Shown here piece after piece: positions 27,477 through 35,263 of a stretch of 64,000 nt of DNA. The position numbers were made by a program, and so were the translations under genes. Origin of the DNA: Desulfofalx alkaliphila DSM 12257. Lineage in GTDB: Bacteria > Bacillota > Desulfotomaculia > Desulfotomaculales > Desulfohalotomaculaceae. The notes below the pieces were generated by a model, which did no database searches, was not told the DNA's origin, and worked only from the letters and a program-made list of their open reading frames with translations. The stretch lies in contig NZ_JONT01000001.1 of NCBI RefSeq assembly GCF_000711975.1, positions 285,938 through 349,937 on the forward strand. The letters are read 5' to 3'. The first letter of the stretch is position 1, and each line of letters opens with the position of its first letter.

Positions 27477-27505
27477 ATGATAGCACACCCTTTATACAAA
27501 GTCAA
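27477..27505 (-). promoter_or_regulatory. tRNA-Leu promoter
   Basis: On the minus strand TTGACT (27505-27500), exactly 17 bp, TATCAT (27482-27477), ending about 29 nt before the tRNA 5' end. Confidence 0.75.
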
Positions 27506-27617
27506 TGCTTAGCATTGTAAAAGCAGGAAGTTTAACAAAAGTTATGGACAAAAAAATAAAAAACAGTCATAATTATATTCAGTCAATTTAATTTTCCTAT
27601 AGCGGAGGAGGATGACA

Positions 27618-28235
27618 ATGGCTAAAAAGAAAAAGCAAGATCCTGTCATAGATATAAAGGATCCAAAAACAAGAATATACTTAATAATTGGCGGTGTAGT
27701 GCTGGTGCTCTTATCCATAATGATTGGTATTGCCGCTGTATCTTCCGACACAGGGGATACTGATCAAGCTGCTAACCAACCACAAACCACTGACTCCCAA
27801 GCCTTGGAAAACACAAGACAGGTTACCATTAACACGGATATGGGTGACATAATAATGGAGGTGTACCCCGATGCCATGCCTATAACGGTGGGTAACTTTG
27901 AAAAGCTTATTCAAGAGGGTTTTTATGACGGTTTAACTTTCCACCGTGTTGAAGATTGGGTGGTTCAAGGGGGAGATCCTAACGGTGATGGCAGCGGTGG
28001 ACCCGGGTGGTCAATAGAACTTGAAACGCATCCTGAACTTAATAACCGGCGGGGAATGGTGGCTATGGCCCGAAGTCAGGATCCCAATTCGGCCGGATCA
28101 CAGTTTTATATTTTAAAAGAAGATGCCCCTGGGCTTGATGGCGACTATGCGGTGTTTGGCAAGGTTATAGATGGTATGGATATAGTCGATCAAATAGAAA
28201 TTGGGGCAAAAATGAATAGTGTAACCATAGATTAA
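27618..28235 (+). CDS. Cyclophilin-type peptidyl-prolyl isomerase, membrane anchored
   Basis: A 205-aa protein. A Lys-rich N-terminus, one membrane helix (about 20-45; IYLIIGGVVLVLLSIMIGIAA), a Gln/Thr linker, and an extracytoplasmic cyclophilin domain (about 65-205) with FHRVEDWVVQGGDPNGDG and SAGSQFYIL. It would help fold exported proteins. I chose ATG 27618 because GGAGGAGG directly abuts the earlier ATG at 27612 and is 6 nt from this one. Confidence 0.92.
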   Translation: MAKKKKQDPVIDIKDPKTRIYLIIGGVVLVLLSIMIGIAAVSSDTGDTDQAANQPQTTDSQALENTRQVTINTDMGDIIMEVYPDAMPITVGNFEKLIQEGFYDGLTFHRVEDWVVQGGDPNGDGSGGPGWSIELETHPELNNRRGMVAMARSQDPNSAGSQFYILKEDAPGLDGDYAVFGKVIDGMDIVDQIEIGAKMNSVTID

Positions 28236-28240
28236 CTGTA

Positions 28241-28268
28241 AAAACCCCGGGCCTCCGGGGTTTTCTGA
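28241..28268 (+). terminator. Intrinsic terminator
   Basis: AAAACCCCGG (28241-28250), loop GCCT, CCGGGGTTTT (28255-28264). Confidence 0.9.
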
Positions 28269-28429
28269 GTATCACAGAAAATGTTTCAAAGCACTATTTA
28301 GTAATCATGTAAACTTCTGACAGGGGTTTAATTAAGAAAGGTATTGATACTCCTGTGTCGAATAATTATTTTAAGTGACTTAAATTAATTTTCCATTTGC
28401 TGCTTTATCTATTGAAGGGGGACCCAAAA

Positions 28430-29023
28430 TTGTCTTCGACTGATCAGCAACTTGTCGAAAGAAGCAAAACCGGAGATTACCAAGCCTTTGAAGAGCTGGT
28501 TCAAAAGTATGAAAACAAGGTATATTCCGTGGCATATAGGTTTATGGGCAACCATGCCGATGCCTGTGATTTAGCCCAAGAGGCCTTTATCAAAATTTAT
28601 AATGCTTTGCCGGGTTTCCGAGGGGATTCCAGCCTTATGACCTGGATTTATCACATAACTGCTAATGTTTGCCGTGATGAATTGCGCAGGAGGCAAAATA
28701 AGCAAACATATTCGCTAGATGATGAATTTCATGAAAATTTGCCCTCCATCTTAAACATTGTCAGTGACGAGCCTGGCCCTGAGGAAGAGATGGAAAGGCA
28801 GGAATTGCGCTTACAGGTGCAACAATGCCTAAATATGTTAAGTGAAGATTACCGTTTAATATTAATAATGCGGGAAATGCAAGAATTATCTTATGATGAA
28901 ATTGCCACTGTGTTGGACTGCTCCCTGGGAACAGTTAAATCCAGGTTGAGCAGGGCAAGAAATGCTTTTAAACAAAAAATGGCTGCATTGGTGGAACATT
29001 CTACACAAAAGACTCGTCAATAG
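28430..29023 (+). CDS. ECF-type RNA polymerase sigma factor
   Basis: A 197-aa sigma-70 family factor of the extracytoplasmic-function group (SigW-like). Region 2 is FEELVQKYENKVYSVAYRF with DACDLAQEAFIKIYNALPGF. Region 4 is LSEDYRLILIMREMQELSYDEIA and LDCSLGTVKSRLSRAR. I chose TTG 28430 because AAGGGGGAC lies 8 nt upstream. The anti-sigma gene follows after 15 bp, so the pair forms a regulatory unit. I could not find a convincing autoregulatory ECF promoter upstream. Confidence 0.93.
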   Translation: MSSTDQQLVERSKTGDYQAFEELVQKYENKVYSVAYRFMGNHADACDLAQEAFIKIYNALPGFRGDSSLMTWIYHITANVCRDELRRRQNKQTYSLDDEFHENLPSILNIVSDEPGPEEEMERQELRLQVQQCLNMLSEDYRLILIMREMQELSYDEIATVLDCSLGTVKSRLSRARNAFKQKMAALVEHSTQKTRQ

Positions 29024-29038
29024 ACTAAGGGGGGTGAA

Positions 29039-30148
29039 GTGATGAGGTGCCAGGATGTGTGCAAAAATTTGTCAGCATACCTTGACGGCGAAATTAGCAA
29101 AAATGATGCAAAAAAAATAGCTGAGCATTTACTGGTTTGTCATCACTGTCGGGCCCAATGGGAGGAATTGCAGACAACCAGCGCTTTACTGCGCGATATG
29201 CCGGAAGTGGTGCCGCCCCCGGAATTCATGACCGGTTTACGTGAAAGGTTGGCCTCAATGCCTGCCCCAGAAGCAGACAATGATGATAGAGAAGGATTCT
29301 TTGAAAAGTTGCGCAGTGTAGCCCGGGCGCCATGGTACAAGGTGGTTGCCGCTGCTGCAGTGTTTAGCTTGGCAATAGGTATCACCACACTGTGGAATGG
29401 TGGTAATGTTAATATTATTGACCATGATGGTGTACAGAAAACTAAACACCAAGTTAACAATTCTCGACTACAAGTTCCTGCTTATATTCCGGTAAAGCCT
29501 GGAGATACATCGGTGGCCCTTGGCGACTCAAAGGTTGGTGATCAAATGACCTCTGATGAGCCCGGTGCAGGCGGCAACGCCCAGCCCCAGGGATCGGAAA
29601 ATGGTAATGTGAATACCACTGAGCCATCAGCCCCTGCAACATCAACGGGGCGGCCCGAGTCGGTCAATGGTGGCCCTGCACCGGCCAATGTTGGTGTTAG
29701 CAGCATCGATGTAAATGTGACCAATTTGGTATCCACCTCTTCTGTCATGAAGATTGCAGTTAATGATGTGGATAAAGCCAACCAAAAGCTGGCCTCTATC
29801 GCCAGAAAGTATGGTGGTCATGTTACCGGTACCGGCATCAACGTTCCAGTGGGTAACTACTCACCGGTGCTTGCTGAATTGTCTTCTTTGGGAGAAATAG
29901 TTGCTAATATACCCAGTGATAAGGACTTAACAGCTGAATACCAGAGTGCGGTTTCAGATTTAAAAAGAAAACAGCAAGTGGAAAATGAACTAATAAATGC
30001 CATTAATAACTCGTCCGGTGACCCGGTGCTGGAACAACAGCTAAGTGAGCTACAAGGTGAAATTAAAGCACTGGATAATAGAATTCAATCCCTGGCAAAG
30101 AGTGCCAACTATATTAAAATTAATATTACCTTTACCGCATCAAATTAA
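29039..30148 (+). CDS. Anti-sigma factor: zinc-finger domain, membrane helix, DUF4349 sensor
   Basis: A 369-aa protein. The cytoplasmic N-terminus has the ZAS motif H-x3-C-x2-C (HLLVCHHC, about residues 31-38) that holds the ECF sigma factor. A membrane helix follows near residue 100-118 (YKVVAAAAVFSLAIGITTLW). After a Pro/Gly/Asn-rich linker the C-terminus is a DUF4349-like extracytoplasmic domain with a coiled coil (about residues 300-350). Signal sensing outside the cell is inferred from topology. GTG 29039 or ATG 29042 may be the start. Confidence 0.88.
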   Translation: MMRCQDVCKNLSAYLDGEISKNDAKKIAEHLLVCHHCRAQWEELQTTSALLRDMPEVVPPPEFMTGLRERLASMPAPEADNDDREGFFEKLRSVARAPWYKVVAAAAVFSLAIGITTLWNGGNVNIIDHDGVQKTKHQVNNSRLQVPAYIPVKPGDTSVALGDSKVGDQMTSDEPGAGGNAQPQGSENGNVNTTEPSAPATSTGRPESVNGGPAPANVGVSSIDVNVTNLVSTSSVMKIAVNDVDKANQKLASIARKYGGHVTGTGINVPVGNYSPVLAELSSLGEIVANIPSDKDLTAEYQSAVSDLKRKQQVENELINAINNSSGDPVLEQQLSELQGEIKALDNRIQSLAKSANYIKINITFTASN

Positions 30149-30155
30149 GCTGATA

Positions 30156-30192
30156 AATAACCTGTAACTTATTTAGTTACAGGTTATTTTTT
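30156..30192 (+). terminator. Intrinsic terminator of the sigma/anti-sigma unit
   Basis: AATAACCTGTAACT and AGTTACAGGTTATT form the stem, followed by TTTT. Confidence 0.85.
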
Positions 30193-30266
30193 AGATTATC
30201 TTGCTAATCCATTCAAAACAAGGTAAAATAACAGAGACATTGAACTGCAATAAGGAGGTTTGAGAT

Positions 30267-30488
30267 ATGCGTGAAAAGGTGCAGGAAGCCCTGGAAAAAG
30301 TAAGACCCTTTCTTCAACGGGACGGGGGAGATGTTGAGTTGGTAGATGTTACTGAAGACGGTATTGTTAAGGTACGTCTTCAAGGTGCTTGCCAGGGATG
30401 CCCCGGTGCAGTGCAAACTTTGAAGTTAGGCATTGAGAGGGTACTAAAACAAGCAGTTCCTGAAGTAAAGGAAGTAGTACAGGTATAA
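30267..30488 (+). CDS. NifU-like C-terminal-domain Fe-S scaffold protein (Cys form)
   Basis: A 73-aa stand-alone Nfu domain that binds and transfers Fe-S clusters. The CXXC (C42-Q-G-C45) in GACQGCPGA is the cluster site. The sequence [16 protein letters not shown] is typical of the family. AAGGAGG precedes the ATG. It has its own terminator and is followed 150 bp later by a close paralogue that has UGA in place of the second cysteine codon. Confidence 0.95.
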   Translation: MREKVQEALEKVRPFLQRDGGDVELVDVTEDGIVKVRLQGACQGCPGAVQTLKLGIERVLKQAVPEVKEVVQV

Positions 30489-30498
30489 AGTTATTTCT

Positions 30499-30537
30499 AA
30501 AAAACAAGCTTTGCAAAGGAGCTTGTTTTTTTATTTT
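30499..30537 (+). terminator. Intrinsic terminator
   Basis: AAAACAAGCT and AGCTTGTTTT arms (about 30501-30510 and 30520-30529), followed by a long T run. It separates the two NifU-like genes. Confidence 0.9.
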
Positions 30538-30642
30538 TTTGATAAGATTATCCTCTGGTTTTGGCTGTTACAAATCCCTTGTCAGTTTATAAAAGACCTT
30601 CTTTCCGGTTAACCTAATCCATAACAGAAAGGAGGTTATATG

Positions 30643-30864
30643 ATGCAAGAACAGGTGCAAGAAGCCTTAGAAAAAGTTCGGCCCTTTCTCCAGCGTGATG
30701 GCGGAGATGTGGAATTGGTAAGTGTTGAAGAAGGAGTTGTAAAGGTAAAATTAAAAGGAGCTTGCCACGGCTGACCCGGGGCAACACAGACCCTAAAAAT
30801 GGGGATTGAGCGGTCGCTCAAGCAAGCAGTGCCAGGAGTAAAAGAAGTGGTACAGGTTCAATAA
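30643..30864 (+). CDS. NifU-like protein with in-frame UGA: probable selenoprotein (CXXU)
   Basis: A 73-residue paralogue of the gene at 30267. The reading frame is intact except for one TGA at 30772-30774, codon 44, exactly where the paralogue has the second Cys of CXXC: GACHG-TGA-PGA. Frame and protein similarity continue to the TAA at 30862. Counting the 28 codons after the TGA against the paralogue, 14 differ synonymously, 4 change the amino acid and 10 are identical, so the downstream part has been kept as protein. A GGUC-loop hairpin 37 nt after the TGA is absent from the paralogue. An AGGAGG lies 7 nt before ATG 30643. The alternative is a recent nonsense mutation. Confidence 0.8.
30806..30821 (+). 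promoter_or_regulatory. Candidate bacterial SECIS hairpin
   Basis: TTGAGC-GGTC-GCTCAA: a perfect 6-bp stem with a GGUC apical loop. The first loop G is separated from the UGA by 37 nt, at the far edge of the spacing usually given for bacterial SECIS elements. The matching stretch of the Cys paralogue cannot form it. Confidence 0.55.
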
Positions 30865-30879
30865 AATAACTAAAAAAGT

Positions 30880-30925
30880 GGCTTGCGCCAAGTCCTTATG
30901 GATGCCGGCGTAAGCCTTAACTTGT
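30880..30925 (+). terminator. Intrinsic terminator after the UGA gene
   Basis: GGCTTGCGCC (30880-30889) pairs with GGCGTAAGCC (30907-30916) over 10 positions with one G-U, followed by TTAACTTGTTT. Confidence 0.6.
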
Positions 30926-30940
30926 TTAAACTATCTAATT

Positions 30941-31846
30941 TTATTGGGGCAAAGAGTAGTTATCACTTCTAACAAATTCTAAGAAGACTTGAACCACTCG
31001 ATTTTTATGCCGCCTTCTTGGATAGACAAGATATAATTCTCTGTTTAAATTCAACCCTTCAATTTCTAAAACGGAAATTCTACCGAGGGTTTCTTCTTTT
31101 TTTATTGCCCACCTTGAAACGATGGAAATGCCCAAACCAGCTTCAACGGCATTAACCACTGCGCCGGTACTACCCAGTTCCATTACAATATTTAAGTCTT
31201 CCCGGGGTAAGCCGGCTTCACTCAATTTTTCCTCCAGTTCCAACCTGGTTCCCGAGCCTATTGAACGCCAAACCAGGCGCTCGCCGGCCAGTTGCTGTAA
31301 GTTAACTACACCTTTATTGGCCAAGGGGTGATCCTTGGGTGTTATTACCACCAATTGGTCGTCTAGAAACTTACAGTATTCTAATTTTTTGTTTTCAGGC
31401 TTGGTGCCAACGGCACCCAACTGGGCACTTTCATCCAGCAAGTGGCGTAGCACGTCTTTAGAATCTGATATATGTAATGAGATATGAACTTCGGGGTAGT
31501 GTTTTTGAAAAGCTCCGATTACATAGGGAAGTATAAAGTGGCCGGGAATCGAACTGGCCCATATTACCAGCTTGCCCTTAACGGTTTCGCTTAAATCCCG
31601 TATTTCCCGTTCTGTTTTATTAATCAAGTCAAGAATTTCAATGGCATTTCGGTAAAGCACTTCCCCTGCAGGTGTAAGTGTAATCCCGCGCCCTCGGCGT
31701 TCTATCAAACCTATACCAAAATAATCCTCTAAGGCATTGATTTGCTTACTGACAGCGGGTTGAGTAATATGTATTTCTTGGGCAGCCAGTGATAGGCTTT
31801 TTTTATTTACCACTGTAATAAAAGTTCTTAATAATGCGGTATTCAA
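30941..31846 (-). CDS. LysR-family transcriptional regulator
   Basis: A 301-aa regulator. The N-terminal winged HTH reads LRTFITVVNKKSLSLAAQEI and ITQPAVSKQINALEDYFG. The C-terminal effector-binding domain starts near residue 90. I chose TTG 31846 because GAGGTGA lies 6 nt upstream. It converges on the UGA-containing NifU-like gene and shares a minus-strand run with yjbQ. The ligand is unknown. A LysR group associated with selenium-using bacteria exists; membership is possible but not shown. Confidence 0.9.
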   Translation of the reverse strand: MNTALLRTFITVVNKKSLSLAAQEIHITQPAVSKQINALEDYFGIGLIERRGRGITLTPAGEVLYRNAIEILDLINKTEREIRDLSETVKGKLVIWASSIPGHFILPYVIGAFQKHYPEVHISLHISDSKDVLRHLLDESAQLGAVGTKPENKKLEYCKFLDDQLVVITPKDHPLANKGVVNLQQLAGERLVWRSIGSGTRLELEEKLSEAGLPREDLNIVMELGSTGAVVNAVEAGLGISIVSRWAIKKEETLGRISVLEIEGLNLNRELYLVYPRRRHKNRVVQVFLEFVRSDNYSLPQ

Positions 31847-31916
31847 TTTATTCACCTCAAAATATATTATATATCTTTTATCGTGAATAAGAAAAATATA
31901 TTTAGTTGACAAACCG

Positions 31917-32321
31917 TTAAGTTTTGTGAATTTTAACCATTACTTTCCGGTTTCTGGGTCCGTCAAATTCACATAAGTATATTCCCTGCCAGGTACCCAG
32001 TTGAAGGGTGCCGTCTGTGATTAATACTGTTTCTGAGGCCCCAACCAGGGTTGCTTTAATATGCGCATCGGAATTACCTTCGCTGTGTAAATAATTATTA
32101 TGCACCGGAACCAATTTATTTAAGGCTCCTAGCATATCTGTAACCACTGTGGGATCTGCATTTTCATTAATGGTGACCCCGGCTGTGGTATGGGGAATAA
32201 AAATATAGCATATCCCGTCAGTTACTTTGCTTTGCTGTAGCAGCTTTAGTATTTCTTTTGTTAGGTCTACCATTTCAGTGCGTTGATGGGTTTTAACCCT
32301 AAAGATATAATTTCGGGTCAT
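31917..32321 (-). CDS. yjbQ: YjbQ/UPF0047 family protein
   Basis: A 134-aa homotrimeric-type protein of the YjbQ (secondary thiamine-phosphate synthase) family. Conserved blocks are FIPHTTAGVTINENAD, HNNYLHSEGNSDAHIKA, and LGTWQGIYLCEFDGPR. Several members have weak thiamine-phosphate synthase activity; the true role is uncertain. Start ATG at 32321 with a GGTGATATT leader. It lies upstream of, and on the same strand as, the LysR gene at 30941. Confidence 0.9.
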   Translation of the reverse strand: MTRNYIFRVKTHQRTEMVDLTKEILKLLQQSKVTDGICYIFIPHTTAGVTINENADPTVVTDMLGALNKLVPVHNNYLHSEGNSDAHIKATLVGASETVLITDGTLQLGTWQGIYLCEFDGPRNRKVMVKIHKT

Positions 32322-32540
32322 AATATCACCTGCAATTTATTTAGCCATGTTAATTTAACTTATCATAGTTAGCAACTTTAGTCCAGTTGGTGGGGCTTGT
32401 AACTGGGTAAAGTGTCAGTAGTTTTAGACAGCATGGGTGAAATTTTGCACTAATAGTCGAAAAATATGATAGAATAATTTATATATCAATGGCCTTTATA
32501 TAAAATAATTGCATGAAGGTATAATATGGGGGGACGAGGT

Positions 32541-33458
32541 TTGAATATAGAGAGATTAAGAGTATTTAAAAAAGTGGCTGAGCTGAAGAGTTTTACAAGG
32601 GCTGCAGAGGAACTGTTTATGACCCAACCGGCAATATCGAAAAATATAAAACTGGTAGAAAAGTTTTACGGTGTCAATCTTTTTATTAGGATGGGCAATC
32701 AAATTGAACTAACGGATGCCGGAAAAAAATTATTGCAGTTTGCCAACGATATTTTAGAATTGGCAGACGAAGCAAAGGAAACACTTACTGATAATAAAAG
32801 CCAGGCAGAAGAAAAAATTGTTTTAGGTGCAGGATCCACAGTGGGAGTATACCTGCTTCCCCAATTATTGGAGCAGTTTGTACGGCGCTACCCCAATATA
32901 GATTTTACTATTGAAATAAGTAATGCCAAACAGGTATTGGACAAGGTTACGGAAGGATCAATTGAAGTTGGTGTAGTTGGTGCCATTGTTCGTCGTCCTA
33001 ACCTAGAATATGTGCCTTTAATGTCTGAAAAACTGCAATTAATTGTATCCAATCAGCACCCCTGGGCCCGGCAGGGGAAGGTGGCTGCAAAAAAATTATG
33101 CCAGCAACCCTTTTTCTTGAGGGAAAAGGGTTCGGGCCTTAGGTACCTGGTGGAAGAGAGACTGCATAAAGCCGGGATACAACTGGAACATGTTACTGAA
33201 TTGCCAAACAATGAAGCCATATTAAGATTAGTAGAAGCAGGTTTGGGTGTATCAATTATGTCTGAGAATGTCATTGCCCAGGACCTAGAACTTAATCGTG
33301 TTCAAACAGTTCAAATTGAGGGAATGCAGCTGGACCATAACTTTTACATGATTTATAGAAAAGAAAATGTATCCGGTTCACTGAAGAAATTTATACGGTT
33401 TATAAATGAGGATATATATACATTAAATGGAAGTGGAAACATAAATGGCCTTGTGTAA
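32541..33458 (+). CDS. LysR-family transcriptional regulator
   Basis: A 305-aa regulator with HTH LRVFKKVAELKSFTRAAEELF and MTQPAISKNIKLVEKFYG, and a C-terminal periplasmic-binding-like domain. It is of the CysB/CbbR-like length class. The TTG at 32541 is 7 nt from GGGGGG; an upstream ATG at 32526 lies before that site. It is divergent from yjbQ and about 470 bp before the sulfotransferase gene, which it might regulate. Confidence 0.9.
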   Translation: MNIERLRVFKKVAELKSFTRAAEELFMTQPAISKNIKLVEKFYGVNLFIRMGNQIELTDAGKKLLQFANDILELADEAKETLTDNKSQAEEKIVLGAGSTVGVYLLPQLLEQFVRRYPNIDFTIEISNAKQVLDKVTEGSIEVGVVGAIVRRPNLEYVPLMSEKLQLIVSNQHPWARQGKVAAKKLCQQPFFLREKGSGLRYLVEERLHKAGIQLEHVTELPNNEAILRLVEAGLGVSIMSENVIAQDLELNRVQTVQIEGMQLDHNFYMIYRKENVSGSLKKFIRFINEDIYTLNGSGNINGLV

Positions 33459-33502
33459 ATAGGTTTTTTATGCAAACGGAATAAGACGAAGGATGTTCAA
33501 CT

Positions 33503-33541
33503 CCCCAAGAAAGTGTTAAAAACACTTTCTTGGGGTTTTTT
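33503..33541 (+). terminator. Strong intrinsic terminator
   Basis: A perfect 15-bp stem, CCCCAAGAAAGTGTT (33503-33517) with AACACTTTCTTGGGG (33521-33535), followed by TTTTTT. Confidence 0.95.
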
Positions 33542-33927
33542 ACGGTCATAACAGCTGCTCAAATTAACAGATAATTCTTAATTATTCGACCAAGTAATGG
33601 GCCCATACCATTTAGCAATTGGATTTCAATATGGTTGTTATGTTAATCTTTAAATAACATCAAGCTGTACAAAAATGATTATGTAGCTGCTGCAACAAAG
33701 CTTGTTAACAAAATAACAAGTTGATTAACAAATCGATTTAGGCAGAAGAGTTTAAGTATATATTAACATTTAAAGCACACACTAAACTATGTGCTTGTAA
33801 TCGTTAATCAAGGGGTGATGCAAAGGCTTAAGACAAGTGATTGCATAGGTGCTATTGGGTAGAGTTAAGATATGTATTTAGGATTGCAACAGGACTGTAC
33901 TACATTAACATAAGGAGGTTATTAGTA
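33542..33927. other. AT-rich intergenic region with inverted repeats
   Basis: No gene over about 385 bp. It contains CTTGTTA/TAACAAG (33701-33707/33714-33720) and AAGCACA/TGTGCTT (33773-33779/33790-33796). These are candidate regulator sites ahead of the sulfotransferase gene. An in-frame extension from 33841 lacks a ribosome site. Confidence 0.5.
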
Positions 33928-35088
33928 TTGGCAATCACATTAAAAGAAAGACCAATCTTTGTAATAGGAGCTGAAAGATCAGGTACTACTTTGGTTATGG
34001 TTTTGCTGGGTCAGCACAGCCGCATTGCTGTTCCAGAAGTGGGCTGGTTGTTCCCACGCATTTATCCCTGGGTGCATACCTATGGGGATTTAAATAAGGA
34101 TGAGAACTTGAGAACACTGGCTGATGAAATGTTATTTGGTCTCAATGTTAACATGTGGGGCATGGATCTCAATCCTAGAACTGCGGTTGATGAACTGTTG
34201 GCTGACATTAAAGAAAGAAGCTTTGCCGGTGTCTATTGTGCCATGCACGAAATGTATGCCCGCAAAAATGGAAACAAACCTCGCTGGGGACAAAAGACCC
34301 CTCACAACGTATTCTTTGTACGTCAAATTAGAGAGTGCTTCCCCAATGCCCAGTTTATCCACATAGTGAGGGACGGTCGGGATGCCAGCAGTGACTATCT
34401 AGAGTCCTCATTTGGCCCCACCAACATCTTTGCAGCTGCCGAAAGCTGGAAACTGTGCTGGAATGCTTCAAAAGAGTGGAGAGAAAAACTGGGTTCGGAA
34501 GATTGGTTAGACATTAAATATGAAGATCTGTGCCGTAAACCTGTTGAAGTAATGCAAAAGGTATGCGATTTTCTCGGTGAAGAACTTGAAGAGACCATGT
34601 TTGACTTCTGGAAAGGTGAAATCGGTCAAAGACGCGCCTGCACCCGTGACCACAAGCCTCTAGGTCATGCCATCAGTGATAAATACATTGGCATTTATAA
34701 AGAATTGCTTAGCATACGCGACCAGAGAATCTTTGCTGCTGTAGCCGGCAAGGAACTGGAAGAGGCCGGATACAAAAACGACGTAGAACCTATCGAAATA
34801 ACTCCTGAAATGGAAGCCCATTGGAGAGAATATGACGGCAGAGTGAGAGCTGCTTTATTGGATTCCCCAGAAGGACACATAGTATTTGAAAGCTACCGCG
34901 ACTGGCTGGTGGATCAGCGTGAAAAGAGAAAGCAGCAAGGTATTTGGAGCGACGCGGATATTCCTGAAGATTGCTTCCCAATTGGACATCCCCACGAAGA
35001 GCTCATTGTGGGCTTCCGTGCATGGAAGAAGTGGAAAGACCACTTTAGCATAAAAAGAAAATACACCACCACAGGCATTGTACTATAA
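33928..35088 (+). CDS. PAPS-dependent sulfotransferase family protein
   Basis: A 386-aa protein of the sulfotransferase family. The 5'-phosphosulfate loop is FVIGAERSGTTLVMVLL near residues 11-27, and the 3'-phosphate site is HIVRDGRDASSDYLES near residues 145-160 with R148. Such enzymes transfer sulfate from PAPS to an acceptor hydroxyl or amine; the acceptor is unknown. I chose TTG 33928 because AAGGAGG lies 9 nt upstream. An SLC13-type permease follows after 175 bp, so a sulfo-ester or anion link is possible. Confidence 0.87.
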   Translation: MAITLKERPIFVIGAERSGTTLVMVLLGQHSRIAVPEVGWLFPRIYPWVHTYGDLNKDENLRTLADEMLFGLNVNMWGMDLNPRTAVDELLADIKERSFAGVYCAMHEMYARKNGNKPRWGQKTPHNVFFVRQIRECFPNAQFIHIVRDGRDASSDYLESSFGPTNIFAAAESWKLCWNASKEWREKLGSEDWLDIKYEDLCRKPVEVMQKVCDFLGEELEETMFDFWKGEIGQRRACTRDHKPLGHAISDKYIGIYKELLSIRDQRIFAAVAGKELEEAGYKNDVEPIEITPEMEAHWREYDGRVRAALLDSPEGHIVFESYRDWLVDQREKRKQQGIWSDADIPEDCFPIGHPHEELIVGFRAWKKWKDHFSIKRKYTTTGIVL

Positions 35089-35263
35089 AATAAGCTGCCA
35101 TTAAGTAGATAATATGTATTTAGGTTTACTGCGGGGACCATAGTGGTGCCCCGCACACCCCCCATTTTCTCCTGGCGTTAACATAAATTTATAAAGCAGC
35201 ACCAAGAAAGGCAGGCGTAAATGGGAGAGATTGATACTGGTTAATGTGAAGGGGGAATAGATA

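Noticed and set aside
27272..27505. A 77-codon reading frame (contains AEVAELADALDSKSSEAHPS)
   Set aside because: It is a translation of the tRNA-Leu gene on the same strand, a well-known false call.
30643..30864. Plain pseudogene for the second NifU-like gene
   Set aside because: The only lesion is TGA at the cluster cysteine, downstream changes are mainly synonymous, and a hairpin follows. A pseudogene remains possible but less likely.
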